Origin: Micromonospora luteifusca | GTDB taxonomy: Bacteria; Actinomycetota; Actinomycetes; Mycobacteriales; Micromonosporaceae | Length of the DNA stretch: 64,000 bases | Assembly: GCF_016907275.1 (NCBI RefSeq) | Contig: NZ_JAFBBP010000001.1 | Span: forward strand, 4,392,001 to 4,456,000 | Reading direction: 5' to 3' | Part shown: piece after piece, positions 17,174-24,964 of the stretch | How the letters are laid out: every line of letters begins with the position of its first letter | Position numbering within the stretch: the stretch's first letter is position 1 | Translations under genes and position numbers: made by a program | Notes under the pieces: model-generated | The model's database searches: none | What the model was told of the DNA's origin: nothing | Seen by the model: the letters and a program-made list of their open reading frames with translations, nothing else

Positions 17174-17292
17174 GATTCGTCTGATGGTTGTGCCTCGCTG
17201 CCGCTCGGCGTCCCGATCCGGGATCAATGTCGCGACGGGCGCGATGGGGTCGGGCGGGGTGCGGCCGGACGGCAAGTGGGTAATGGGGGGCG

Positions 17293-17589
17293 ATGAAGTC
17301 AACCTGGAAGCCCCACGAGAAGCACGGCGGCCTGTCGGACAAGGACAAGCGCGAGCTGCCGGAGACCGTCTTCGCGTTTCCCGGCAAACGCAAAGAGCCG
17401 ATGACCGACGCGGGCCACGTCCGCAATGCCGTCGCCCGCTTCGATCAGGTGCAGGGCGTCACCGACGAGGAACGCGACCTGGCCTTCCAGAACATCCTCG
17501 CCGCTGCGGCTCATTACGGCGTCGACGTCGCGGAGACGAACTGGCGCCAACTCGGTCGACTGCCGCACACGCCGAACCCCGCGCACTGA
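17293..17589 (+). CDS. small conserved protein (DUF6582-like)
   Basis: 98 aa, soluble and charged. Features LPETVFAFPGKRKEP and HVRNAVARFDQVQGVTDEERD, a pattern I associate with DUF6582-type actinobacterial proteins of unknown function; the helical C-terminus reads AHYGVDV. ATG 17293 follows GGGGGCG. It sits between the CotH remnant and tRNA-Lys copy 2. Confidence 0.75.
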   Translation: MKSTWKPHEKHGGLSDKDKRELPETVFAFPGKRKEPMTDAGHVRNAVARFDQVQGVTDEERDLAFQNILAAAAHYGVDVAETNWRQLGRLPHTPNPAH

Positions 17590-17683
17590 GCAGACGACAC
17601 CCCCAGGGCCGACCCGGCTCGACCCCGGGACGGGTCCGAGAGCCGGATCGGAGACGTGTTAGCGTGCTCGTCGTTGTCAGCGA

Positions 17684-17759
17684 GCGCCGCTAGCTCAACT
17701 GGCAGAGCAGCGGACTCTTAATCCGCGGGTTCGGGGTTCGAGTCCCTGGCGGCGCACCA
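17684..17759 (+). tRNA. tRNA-Lys (CTT), copy 2
   Basis: All 76 bases match the copy at 9806-9881, including CCA. A few flanking bases are also shared (CGTTG..., GCGAG before; GCA after), but the promoter regions and terminators differ. A plausible -10 is TTAGCGT at 17659-17665. Confidence 0.97.
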
Positions 17760-17767
17760 GCAACGAG

Positions 17768-17808
17768 GGCTCTGGCCTGGTGGTCTCCCACCTGGCCAGG
17801 GCCTTTCT
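17768..17808 (+). terminator. terminator of tRNA-Lys copy 2
   Basis: A 16-bp stem with one wobble and one mismatch (17768-17783 and 17788-17803), loop TCTC, then TTTCTC. Confidence 0.75.
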
Positions 17809-17851
17809 CAGTCCGTTGCGGCTGCCGGAGGTGCAGGGCGAACCGCGTCCG

Positions 17852-18250
17852 TCACTCGAACAGGCCGGCCGGCGGCGCGTGGTGGCCTTCCTGCACATGC
17901 GAGTAGTCGCGGGCCTCGGCGACGAGGCCCGCCTCGTCGAAACGCAGCACCGTGCATCCGCAAATGGTCAGGGGTTGGTCCTTGACGTGGATCACCGCCC
18001 AGTACTCCACGGCCGCGGCAGCACCGTCGACCTGCGGCTCGGCGAACCACACCTGGGCCGGGCGGGACTCCTCGGCGAAGCACTCCTCCAGATAGGCCCG
18101 GAGGCCGGAACGGCCACGGTACGGGCGGAACAGCGAGGCCCAGTGGTCGCCGTCCTCCCGTTGCAGGGCGACGATCGCGTCGACGTCCTGGGCCGGCCAG
18201 GCGTCGGTCCAGGTCCTGGCCCAGCGCTTGGCCGCCGTGCGTGTCTGCAT
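17852..18250 (-). CDS. SnoaL/NTF2-like protein
   Basis: 132 aa with an NTF2-like cone fold pattern (AWPAQDVDAIVALQREDGDHWASLFRPYRG, cited in part; WFAEPQVDGAAAAVEYWAV). Proteins of this size act as small-molecule isomerases or as stand-alone domains of unknown function, so no substrate can be named. ATG 18250 has GGAGAC just upstream; the longer frame to 18301 has no good start signal. Stands alone after tRNA-Lys copy 2. Confidence 0.8.
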   Translation of the reverse strand: MQTRTAAKRWARTWTDAWPAQDVDAIVALQREDGDHWASLFRPYRGRSGLRAYLEECFAEESRPAQVWFAEPQVDGAAAAVEYWAVIHVKDQPLTICGCTVLRFDEAGLVAEARDYSHVQEGHHAPPAGLFE

Positions 18251-18410
18251 GAGTGTCTCCTCCGCTGATCCCGTGTCTCGGGTCAGCGCAGTTCGTACCA
18301 CCGACCCCTGACGGTCGCGCGCTTCCGTCGCGCCGCGGACCCGGCCGAAGGCCCCGGCCCGCTACTTCCTTCCTTGAGGCACGCGGGCTGTCGGCTCGGG
18401 CGCTCGTCGT

Positions 18411-19193
18411 CTAGCGCGGTGGCGAGACGTACAGCCCGGTCCTGCACCCCATCTCGCCCGGCTCCAGCCAGATCCGGTCGTATGCCGGTGATTCGATGGC
18501 GCCGTCAGGGGTTCGGACCAGGAGGAGGCAGGCCCGTTCGGCGGGAACGCCCACCGCGGCGACGAGAGCGTTCTCGTGGGTGACCGTGTCGACGATGACG
18601 TGCTTCTCGGGAAAGGCGGCCCGCACCCTGCCCGCGAGGGTGTCGGGCGTGGCGGTGCGCAGCGCGGCAGTGAGACGGTCGCGCGCGTCGTCGGGCAGCG
18701 TTGGAATCGGCGCGGCGGTCGGCACCGGAGGGGTCGCCACGGACGGGCAGTCGATCTCCTCGAATGACGTGTAGCGATAGAGTTGCATGAGGTAGCGGTA
18801 GCACCGCGTGGCCTGGCCGGCAGAGTTGCCGACGTCGCCGAAGGTGTTCACTTCGCCCTCTTCCACCGTCGCCACGAAACGGACGTCGATGGTGGCCTGC
18901 TCGCTGCCGGTGGTCCGGCCCGACCAGGCCAGCGGCTCACGTCGGACGTTCGACGTGCCGCCGTTTGCCGGTTCGAGGATCTCGGTCGCGGCGATGTACT
19001 CGGCGTCCCGCGCCCGACTGCGATGACCGAGGCTCTTGTTGAGGGACTTCGCTTCGGCCGCGGCGTCGTCCCGTGCCATCGCGTCGCCGTCGCCGTACTC
19101 CGCGCATCCGGCCGACAGCAGACAGAGCGTCAGCGCAGCGCAGGCCAGAGCAGTGGCGCGGAGGCATCGACGGGGCCGGTGAGGATGAGCCAT
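18411..19193 (-). CDS. hypothetical lipoprotein
   Basis: About 260 aa, no recognised family. The N-terminus is basic (HPHRPRRCLR), followed by a hydrophobic segment and lipobox LLSAGC, so it should be lipid-anchored outside the membrane. Two Cys (ATRCYRYLMQLYRY and EEIDCPSV) could pair. ATG 19193 is chosen; ATG 19205 is also possible. An 11-bp inverted repeat lies 18 bp upstream of 19205. Confidence 0.7.
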   Translation of the reverse strand: MAHPHRPRRCLRATALACAALTLCLLSAGCAEYGDGDAMARDDAAAEAKSLNKSLGHRSRARDAEYIAATEILEPANGGTSNVRREPLAWSGRTTGSEQATIDVRFVATVEEGEVNTFGDVGNSAGQATRCYRYLMQLYRYTSFEEIDCPSVATPPVPTAAPIPTLPDDARDRLTAALRTATPDTLAGRVRAAFPEKHVIVDTVTHENALVAAVGVPAERACLLLVRTPDGAIESPAYDRIWLEPGEMGCRTGLYVSPPR

Positions 19194-19205
19194 GGCGTCG
19201 AGCAT

Positions 19206-19558
19206 GCCGGCCGACGGTAGCCGCAGGATGAGTGCTCGTACTCATCCTGCAGGCTCAGGACGTGATGGGGTCACCACCACGCGAACGCGGATTCATCGGA
19301 TGACGCCAGCACGGCATGGGGGCAAGGGCGAGCGATCTGCCCGCTACGAGCGCATTTGCGCATTGATGGCCTCCAATTGAACATTGCATTCGTCACACGT
19401 GTGACCTACGCTCCGAGCAAGACTTCCGTAGCGATTGACAAAGAGTGCGGTTGGGCGACAGAAGCCCCCGCCGGCTCCTCAGTGGCGTCGCTGTTCCGTA
19501 CTCGTCGCTCGATACGCACATTGGGCGTCATGTCGACGACAAGTGAGAGGAACAGTCC
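19206..19558. promoter_or_regulatory. divergent intergenic region with two palindromes
   Basis: 353 bp without a gene. GCAGGATGAGT (19223-19233) and ACTCATCCTGC (19240-19250) form a perfect 11-6-11 inverted repeat close to the lipoprotein start. GTCACACGTGTGAC (19392-19405) is a perfect 14-bp palindrome about 155 bp before the beta-helix gene. Both look like repressor sites. The region around 19370-19440 is less GC-rich and may contain the plus-strand promoter. Confidence 0.5.
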
Positions 19559-22261
19559 GTGAGATCAGTCAGATCCACCGCTCGAACGTCAATGTTGGCG
19601 ATCGCGGTGCTTGTCTCCGCCGTACTGCCGGCCGTGCTGACAAATCAGCTGCCGGCCTCTGCCGCGGTCCAGGCGACCTACTACGTCGCTCCGGACGGCA
19701 GCGACGCCAACCCGGGGACGCTCCAATCGCCATTTCGGACGCTGGAGCGCGCCAGGGATGTTGTTCGCACGGTGAACGCGAGTATGACCGGCGATATCAA
19801 CGTCTACCTTCGCGGTGGGAGTTATCCGGTCAGCAGCACTGTCGAATTCGGTGCGGGTGACTCCGGCACGAACGGATTCCGGGTCAGCTATGGCGCCTAC
19901 CCCAACGAGAAGCCGATCCTCGACGGTGGCGTCCAGGTGACCGGATGGACCCAGCACAGCGGCAACATCTGGAAGGCGCCGCTCGACCGCGCCAACAAGC
20001 TGCGGGCGCTCTATGTCAATGACAAGCGCGCGTACATGGCTTCGAAGACGATCAGTTCGGCGGGATGCTACGGGACGTACAACATCACGGCCGGCCAGGC
20101 GGCGTGGGCCTGGGAATCGGGATCGCAGTGCGATGGCGCCAAGTACAGCTTGGCCGATTTTCCCGCCGTCGCCCGCAATCAGGACGACATCGAGATCGAG
20201 ACGGGGACGACCTGGACCACGGCCATCGTGGGTGTCCGTCAGGTGACCACGAGTTCCGACGGCGCGAACCGGGTGGCCCTGTTCCAGCAACCAGGTGCGG
20301 CCATCGCCCAGGGCGCGTTCAACGGCAACGCCCAGGTCGGCGGCACCCACAAGCTCATGAACGCCTACGAGTTCCTGGATGCGCCCGGTGAGTTCTACTT
20401 CGACAAGGCCAGCCGGACGGTGTACTACTACAAGGCCAATTCCGAGAACATGTCGACGGCGACGGTCTACGCACCGAACAACGTGACCACCGTGCTGCGG
20501 GTCGCCGGCACCTCGACGAGCAGCCACGCGCGCAACATCACGTTCTCCGGCCTGACGGTGCGGCACTCCGACTGGAACCTGGTCAACGTCGCCGGCTCGG
20601 CTTTCAAGCAAGCGCAGCAGGGCAATCTGAGCGCCAACGTGTACGCGAAGGGCAACTTCCACGTCTACTACTACCGGAATGTCGACGTCACCCCCGGCAT
20701 CGTCCAGGTGCAGAACGCCGACGGGATCCTTTTGCAGCGCAACCGGATCGAGCACACCGGCGCCGACGGGATCAACATGGTCAACGACGTGCAGGGCACG
20801 CAGTTGATCGGCAACTTCACCAACGACATTGCCGGTTCGGCCATCACCGTGGGCCATCCTCAGCACGTCTACATCGGAGACGGCACGTCGACCAACCGCG
20901 AGAAGTATTCCGCACAGGTCGAAGGGCTGCCGAAGAACATCGACATCAAGAACAACTACCTCTACGACAGCGCGGTCCTGTTCAACGGGCACAGCCCCAT
21001 CTCGGCGTACTTCGCCGACACTCTCACCATCCAGCGCAACCGGATCGAGAAGACTCCGTGGTCAGGCATCACGCTCGGTTGGGGCTGGTGGAACTTCGAC
21101 GGATCGTCGGGCTCGATCGTGCCCAATCGACCCACCACGACGGCGCGCAACAACACCATCAGTTACAACCACATCGTCGACACGGTGCAGCGTCTCAGTG
21201 ATACCGCTCCCATCTACACGCTGGGCAGTCAGCCGGGGACGACGATCACCAACAACTACCTCCAGGGCGTTCCCGCCGGCCACAAGTACGGTCTCCATCC
21301 GGACGAGGGCTCGGCGTTCATCACGTTCCGCGACAACGTGCTGAGTATCGACAAGAACGTCACCTGGATGATCAACTCAGACGACTTCGGGCGGAAACAC
21401 GATCTGAGCATCACGCAGATCTACGGCCCGATCAACAAGGTCTCGAACAAGAACCTGCCGAACAGCACGGTCGGCGACATCCTCGTCTCCTCCGACTATG
21501 TCTGGCCGGCGACGGCGTACGGCATCGCCGCGAATTCAGGCCTTGAGGAGGCGTACCGGGACATCATTCCGGCGAGCAATTTCTCCGCACCGAACTACGT
21601 GCTGCCGGCCAGCACCTTCGTCACCAGTGCCACCGCGTCTATCCCGATCCGGAGCATCGGCGACGCCACCAAATCGGTCTGGTTGGCCCCGTCCGGCACG
21701 ACCACGTTCACCGCCGGGGCGACGATGACCAGGGCCGCCGGCACCGCCACGTCCATCGCCGTGCCGGCCACTCAGGGCGAGTACCGGCTCTACGTCGTCG
21801 ACGCACAGGGCAGCCGGTCGGCCGAGTCGACCTCGATCGTCCGGCAGCAGCAGGGTGGTGGCAGCGGTACGGGGAGCGGACAACTCGCGGGTGGCCAGTC
21901 CGGCCGCTGCGTCGAGGTGCCCAACTCCTCGACCACCAACGGCACTCAGACCCAACTCTGGGACTGCTCCACCGGCGCCAACCAGCGGTGGACCCAGACC
22001 GCCAGCAAGCAGCTGACCGTGTACGGCAACAAGTGCCTGGACGCTTCCGGGGCGGGCACGGCCAACGGCACCGCGGTCATCATCTGGGACTGCCACGGCG
22101 GCCTCAACCAGCAGTGGAACGTCAACACGAATGGCACCGTCACGAACGCCCAGTCCGGGCTCTGCCTCGATGCCAACGGCGCCGCCACCGCCAACGGCAC
22201 GAAGGTCATCCTCTGGTCGTGCAACGGTGGCGCGAACCAGCAGTGGAGTCTGCGCAGCTGA
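19559..22261 (+). CDS. secreted right-handed beta-helix protein with ricin B domain
   Basis: 900 aa. A signal peptide (to about residue 37) is followed by YYVAPDGSDANPGTLQSPF, the usual entry to parallel beta-helix glycosidases and lyases, and several hundred residues of short Asn-rich turns (NRIEHTGADGINM, NNYLYDS, NRIEKTPWSGI). A C-terminal ricin-type beta-trefoil (about 775-900) has three QxW repeats (NQRW, NQQW, NQQW) for sugar binding. It is probably a polysaccharide-degrading enzyme, but the catalytic class cannot be named. GTG 19559 has GAGAGG about 8 bp upstream. Confidence 0.88.
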   Translation: MRSVRSTARTSMLAIAVLVSAVLPAVLTNQLPASAAVQATYYVAPDGSDANPGTLQSPFRTLERARDVVRTVNASMTGDINVYLRGGSYPVSSTVEFGAGDSGTNGFRVSYGAYPNEKPILDGGVQVTGWTQHSGNIWKAPLDRANKLRALYVNDKRAYMASKTISSAGCYGTYNITAGQAAWAWESGSQCDGAKYSLADFPAVARNQDDIEIETGTTWTTAIVGVRQVTTSSDGANRVALFQQPGAAIAQGAFNGNAQVGGTHKLMNAYEFLDAPGEFYFDKASRTVYYYKANSENMSTATVYAPNNVTTVLRVAGTSTSSHARNITFSGLTVRHSDWNLVNVAGSAFKQAQQGNLSANVYAKGNFHVYYYRNVDVTPGIVQVQNADGILLQRNRIEHTGADGINMVNDVQGTQLIGNFTNDIAGSAITVGHPQHVYIGDGTSTNREKYSAQVEGLPKNIDIKNNYLYDSAVLFNGHSPISAYFADTLTIQRNRIEKTPWSGITLGWGWWNFDGSSGSIVPNRPTTTARNNTISYNHIVDTVQRLSDTAPIYTLGSQPGTTITNNYLQGVPAGHKYGLHPDEGSAFITFRDNVLSIDKNVTWMINSDDFGRKHDLSITQIYGPINKVSNKNLPNSTVGDILVSSDYVWPATAYGIAANSGLEEAYRDIIPASNFSAPNYVLPASTFVTSATASIPIRSIGDATKSVWLAPSGTTTFTAGATMTRAAGTATSIAVPATQGEYRLYVVDAQGSRSAESTSIVRQQQGGGSGTGSGQLAGGQSGRCVEVPNSSTTNGTQTQLWDCSTGANQRWTQTASKQLTVYGNKCLDASGAGTANGTAVIIWDCHGGLNQQWNVNTNGTVTNAQSGLCLDANGAATANGTKVILWSCNGGANQQWSLRS

Positions 22262-22271
22262 CCGACCACCC

Positions 22272-22298
22272 GGGGCCGGGCCGGCCAGGCCCGGCCCC
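22272..22298 (+). terminator. hairpin after beta-helix gene
   Basis: An 11-bp perfect GC inverted repeat (22272-22282 and 22288-22298), loop 5, starting 10 bp after the stop. No T tract. Confidence 0.55.
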
Positions 22299-22354
22299 GA
22301 CAGCTGGCCAGCTAAGCTGACGAGAAGTGAGCCGACCCCACTTTGGAGAGTCGC

Positions 22355-22741
22355 ATGAAGATGCGCGTCATCCTCATCATCGTCGGCGTGATCACCGCAA
22401 CGCCGGCCGTGGCCCTGTTCTGGCCGGGCCTTCTGGACAGCAGCTATGGGCTGGCTGATCCCGACCGCATGACCACCGCGCTGCTCCAGCACAGGGGCGT
22501 GCTGCAGGCGGCTCTTGGCGCGGCCATCATCTGGGGAGCGTTCTATCTGCCGGTCAGAGTGCCGGCAGCGGCGACCGCCATCATCACCAAGTCGTCGTTT
22601 CTCGCCCTGACCGTCGTCGACAGCGGGATGCGGGGCGACATGAACCTCATCTCGCTGGTGTTCGACCCGCTCGCCATCGTCACCCTGGCCGTCGTGATCG
22701 TGCTCCACGTCCGACGGGCCCCCGCCGCCGCACCAGCCTGA
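22355..22741 (+). CDS. small membrane protein, unknown
   Basis: 128 aa with about four hydrophobic segments (VILIIVGVITATPAVALFWP; LQAALGAAIIWGAFYLP; a central one; LAIVTLAVVIVLHV). Basic start and short polar loops, no recognised domain. ATG 22355 has GGAGAG 5-6 bp upstream. The next gene starts 59 bp downstream on the same strand, so it may share a transcript with the oxidoreductase. Confidence 0.72.
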   Translation: MKMRVILIIVGVITATPAVALFWPGLLDSSYGLADPDRMTTALLQHRGVLQAALGAAIIWGAFYLPVRVPAAATAIITKSSFLALTVVDSGMRGDMNLISLVFDPLAIVTLAVVIVLHVRRAPAAAPA

Positions 22742-22800
22742 CGTCCCGCCACGTGCGTGGTTCCTCCGACCACTGTCCGTTCAGGGATAGCGTTCCGGGC

Positions 22801-23808
22801 ATGACCGACAGCATGCAGGTGGTGGGTTACCGCAGGAACCTGCCCATCGACAACCCCGAGAGCCTCGTCGACGCCGAGATCGGCGTCCCGGCCCCGGGTC
22901 CGCACGATCTGCTGGTACGCATCGAGGCCGTGTCCGTCAACCCCGTCGACGTCAAGGTGCGGGCCGGCATCGACCCCGACGGTGAGCTGAAGGTTCTCGG
23001 TTATGACGCGGCCGGCACCGTGAGCGCCGTCGGCCCGAGCGTCACCCGCTTCCGCGTTGGCGATGAGGTGTACTACGCCGGGTCGATCGCCCGCCCGGGC
23101 ACCAATGCCCGGTTCCACCTGGTCGACGAGCACATCGTCGGGCACAAGCCGGCCAGCCTGACCCACGCGGAGGCGGCGGCGTTGCCGCTCACCACGATCA
23201 CCGCCTGGGAGACGCTCTTCGACCGGTTCGCCCTCACCAAGGACAGCACGGGAACCCTCCTGGTCGTCGGTGCCGCCGGTGGCGTGGGCTCCATGATCGT
23301 GCAGCTTGCCCGCGCGTTGACCAGCCTCACCGTCATCGGCACCGCGTCACGCCCCGAGACAAGCCAGTGGGTCACCGACCTCGGCGCCCACCACGTCGTC
23401 GACCACCATGGTGGTCTCGCCGACGCGGTCCTGGAGGTGGCCCCGGCGGGCGTCGACTACCTGTTCACCGCCTTCTCGGCCGGCCAGGCCGAAGAGTTCG
23501 CGCGCGTCGTGCGACCGAACGGCCAGATCACCGCCATCGACGATCCAGAGGGGCTCGACCTGTTGCCGCTGAAGTCGAAGAGCATCACCTGGCACTGGGA
23601 GTTCATGTTCACCCGGCCGCTGTTCCTGCCGACGGACCCGACCCAGCACGAGATCCTCGAGCAGACCGCCCGACTGGTGGACGACGGCACCCTCCGCACC
23701 ACCCTCACCAACCAGCTCGGTCCGATCAACGCGGCGAACCTGCGCCAGGCCCACGCGATGATCGAGACGTCGGCGACCATGGGCAAGATCGTTCTTGCCG
23801 GCTTCTGA
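22801..23808 (+). CDS. zinc-type alcohol dehydrogenase-like quinone oxidoreductase
   Basis: MDR superfamily protein of 335 aa. GroES-like N-terminal domain (VSVNPVDVKVRAG; GYDAAGTVSAVG) followed by a Rossmann domain with VVGAAGGVGSMIVQLA for NADPH binding. The catalytic zinc Cys/His ligands of true alcohol dehydrogenases are absent, so it fits the zinc-independent quinone/enone reductase group. It would reduce quinones or activated double bonds using NADPH; the substrate is unknown. ATG 22801 is the first residue of the conserved MTDSMQVVGY start. Confidence 0.9.
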   Translation: MTDSMQVVGYRRNLPIDNPESLVDAEIGVPAPGPHDLLVRIEAVSVNPVDVKVRAGIDPDGELKVLGYDAAGTVSAVGPSVTRFRVGDEVYYAGSIARPGTNARFHLVDEHIVGHKPASLTHAEAAALPLTTITAWETLFDRFALTKDSTGTLLVVGAAGGVGSMIVQLARALTSLTVIGTASRPETSQWVTDLGAHHVVDHHGGLADAVLEVAPAGVDYLFTAFSAGQAEEFARVVRPNGQITAIDDPEGLDLLPLKSKSITWHWEFMFTRPLFLPTDPTQHEILEQTARLVDDGTLRTTLTNQLGPINAANLRQAHAMIETSATMGKIVLAGF

Positions 23809-23941
23809 CCCTCTGCCGCCGACCACTTGAGAGCATCTAGATGTTACGAACCGTCGTCCGGCTTGCGTGACATCTATCGCTTCATTTTCCCATCGCAGCC
23901 GTAGGCCTTGCGGGACTAGCGTGACGACGGTTTGAAGATCA

Positions 23942-24006
23942 TCGCGAGCGGCCGGGCACCCCCGGCCGGACTCGCGAGAACCGGGTAACCACCCGAAGGA
24001 GGTTCC
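23942..24006 (+). promoter_or_regulatory. structured leader upstream of broken gene
   Basis: A two-part hairpin (TCGCGAG 23942-23948 with 23971-23977; GGCCGGG 23950-23956 with 23961-23967) is followed by a nested element in which GAACC (23978-23982) can pair with GGTTC (24001-24005) around CGGGT/ACCCG. The strong ribosome binding site GAAGGAGG (23995-24002) lies inside it. It could be an RNA switch or simply a stable leader; no known class was recognised. Confidence 0.4.
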
Positions 24007-24180
24007 ACGGCACGCACCCGCATGGCTAGGGCGCTCGCCGCTGTCCTCGTCCTACCGGCTCTTACCGTCGTCGCCGCGACGTCGCCGGCGTCGGCGGAAG
24101 CCGCCGCGCCGAAGGCCGCGCCGCAGAGTGACATGCGTGAGGCTCACCGTGAACGGCGTGGTGCAGCCGGGGGGTAACAG
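24007..24180 (+). pseudogene. remnant of a secreted protein gene
   Basis: After GAAGGAGG (23995-24002) and a 4-nt spacer stands ACG (24007) where a start codon belongs. From there the frame reads a perfect signal peptide (LAAVLVLPALTVVAATSPASA) followed by EAAAPKAAPQS, then breaks off with a stop near 24177. In the +1 frame, CVRLTVNGVVQPGGNSSLS and a stop follow, which looks like the true C-terminus. So the start codon is mutated and a deletion or frameshift lies near 24130. The ATG at 24021 is an alternative start, but its spacing from the ribosome binding site is poor. Confidence 0.55.
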
Positions 24181-24298
24181 CTCGCTGAGCTGACCCGCAC
24201 CCCGGTCGCGGGGGTACTCGCCGTCGAACTCGACGGTGGGTGCCCCCGCGTCGCCGTTGCCGGGGCTGTCCGCGTCGGGAAAGTCGAGGACCTTCGCC

Positions 24299-24724
24299 TC
24301 AGGTCGCCTTGAGTGACGCGAGGACGTCGAGGTAATGCGGGTTCTTCATGACACCCAGCACGTTGCCGAACGGGTCGACGACCGCTGCGGTGATGAACCC
24401 CTCGTCTCCGTGCGGAGTGATCGGCTGGTACTCCGTGGCACCCATTGCCAACAGTCGCTCGACGGTGGCGTCGAGGTCGTCGACGTACCAGTGCATGATC
24501 ACGCCGCCCGGCCCGGTCGCGGCGCCGGGCGGCGCGAATCTGCGGTCGATGATGCCCAGCTCCGCCTGGTAGTCGCCGATGCGGAACTCGGTGTAGGCCG
24601 GGCGTCCGTCGGGCCCGGGGCGCATGAAGTACGCCTCGACGCCGAGGAAGTCCGCATACCAGGCAGTGGCTGCCGCCACGTCGTCCGCCCAGATGTTGAG
24701 TGTGGCGAATCCGCGCAGGCTCAT
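24299..24724 (-). CDS. VOC family (glyoxalase-like) protein
   Basis: 141 aa with the paired beta-alpha-beta-beta-beta modules of the vicinal oxygen chelate fold: ATLNIWADDVAAATAWYADFLGV, GVIMHWYVDDLDATVERLLAMGA and VVDPFGNVLGVMKN. Members include bleomycin-type resistance proteins, glyoxalases and dioxygenases, so no specific function is assigned. ATG 24724 has GAGAGGA upstream. The frame runs on to 25561, but that is antisense to the GH15 gene. Confidence 0.9.
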   Translation of the reverse strand: MSLRGFATLNIWADDVAAATAWYADFLGVEAYFMRPGPDGRPAYTEFRIGDYQAELGIIDRRFAPPGAATGPGGVIMHWYVDDLDATVERLLAMGATEYQPITPHGDEGFITAAVVDPFGNVLGVMKNPHYLDVLASLKAT

Positions 24725-24841
24725 CGGGTGTCCTCTCGTCGATGTGTGCGGTGTCGACGTTATCGACGATTGCGGAAAGTGGGCTTCCGCAATGGCAGGT
24801 GAGTCCGAGGAAGTCGGCCAGCCTGGCGATTTGCAGACGGA

Positions 24842-24885
24842 GTCGGGGCGGGGCGGGGCGGACAGCGCGCGAGCCCCGCCCCGAC
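24842..24885. other. G-rich 13-bp hairpin in divergent promoter region
   Basis: GTCGGGGCGGGGC (24842-24854) is perfectly complementary to 24873-24885. The plus strand carries three GGGG tracts spaced by single C. It lies between the VOC gene and the GH15 gene, about 80-120 bp before the latter. It is either a very stable cruciform/hairpin or a G-quadruplex candidate. Confidence 0.5.
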
Positions 24886-24964
24886 GCGGGTCACCGCCGG
24901 GCCGACTACCACGGCGATTCCCGGGTAGACGCCGTCGTCCGTACGACGAACGGCGGGAGACGGC

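Noticed and set aside
15828..17426. intact 532-aa CotH protein starting at 17426
   Set aside because: The first 90 or so residues are Arg/Pro/His-rich with no signal peptide and overlap the DUF6582-like gene on the other strand; the CotH kinase N-terminal half is missing.
9806..17759. integrative element with tRNA-Lys att sites
   Set aside because: No integrase, excisionase, relaxase or plasmid-type gene lies between the tRNAs, and the duplication covers the whole tRNA rather than only its 3' end. Kept as an unexplained segment, not called a mobile element.
23942..24006. c-di-AMP (ydaO-type) riboswitch
   Set aside because: Some GAACCGGG-like pieces occur, but the conserved GGGGTGAAT and CAGCTAAC segments are missing.
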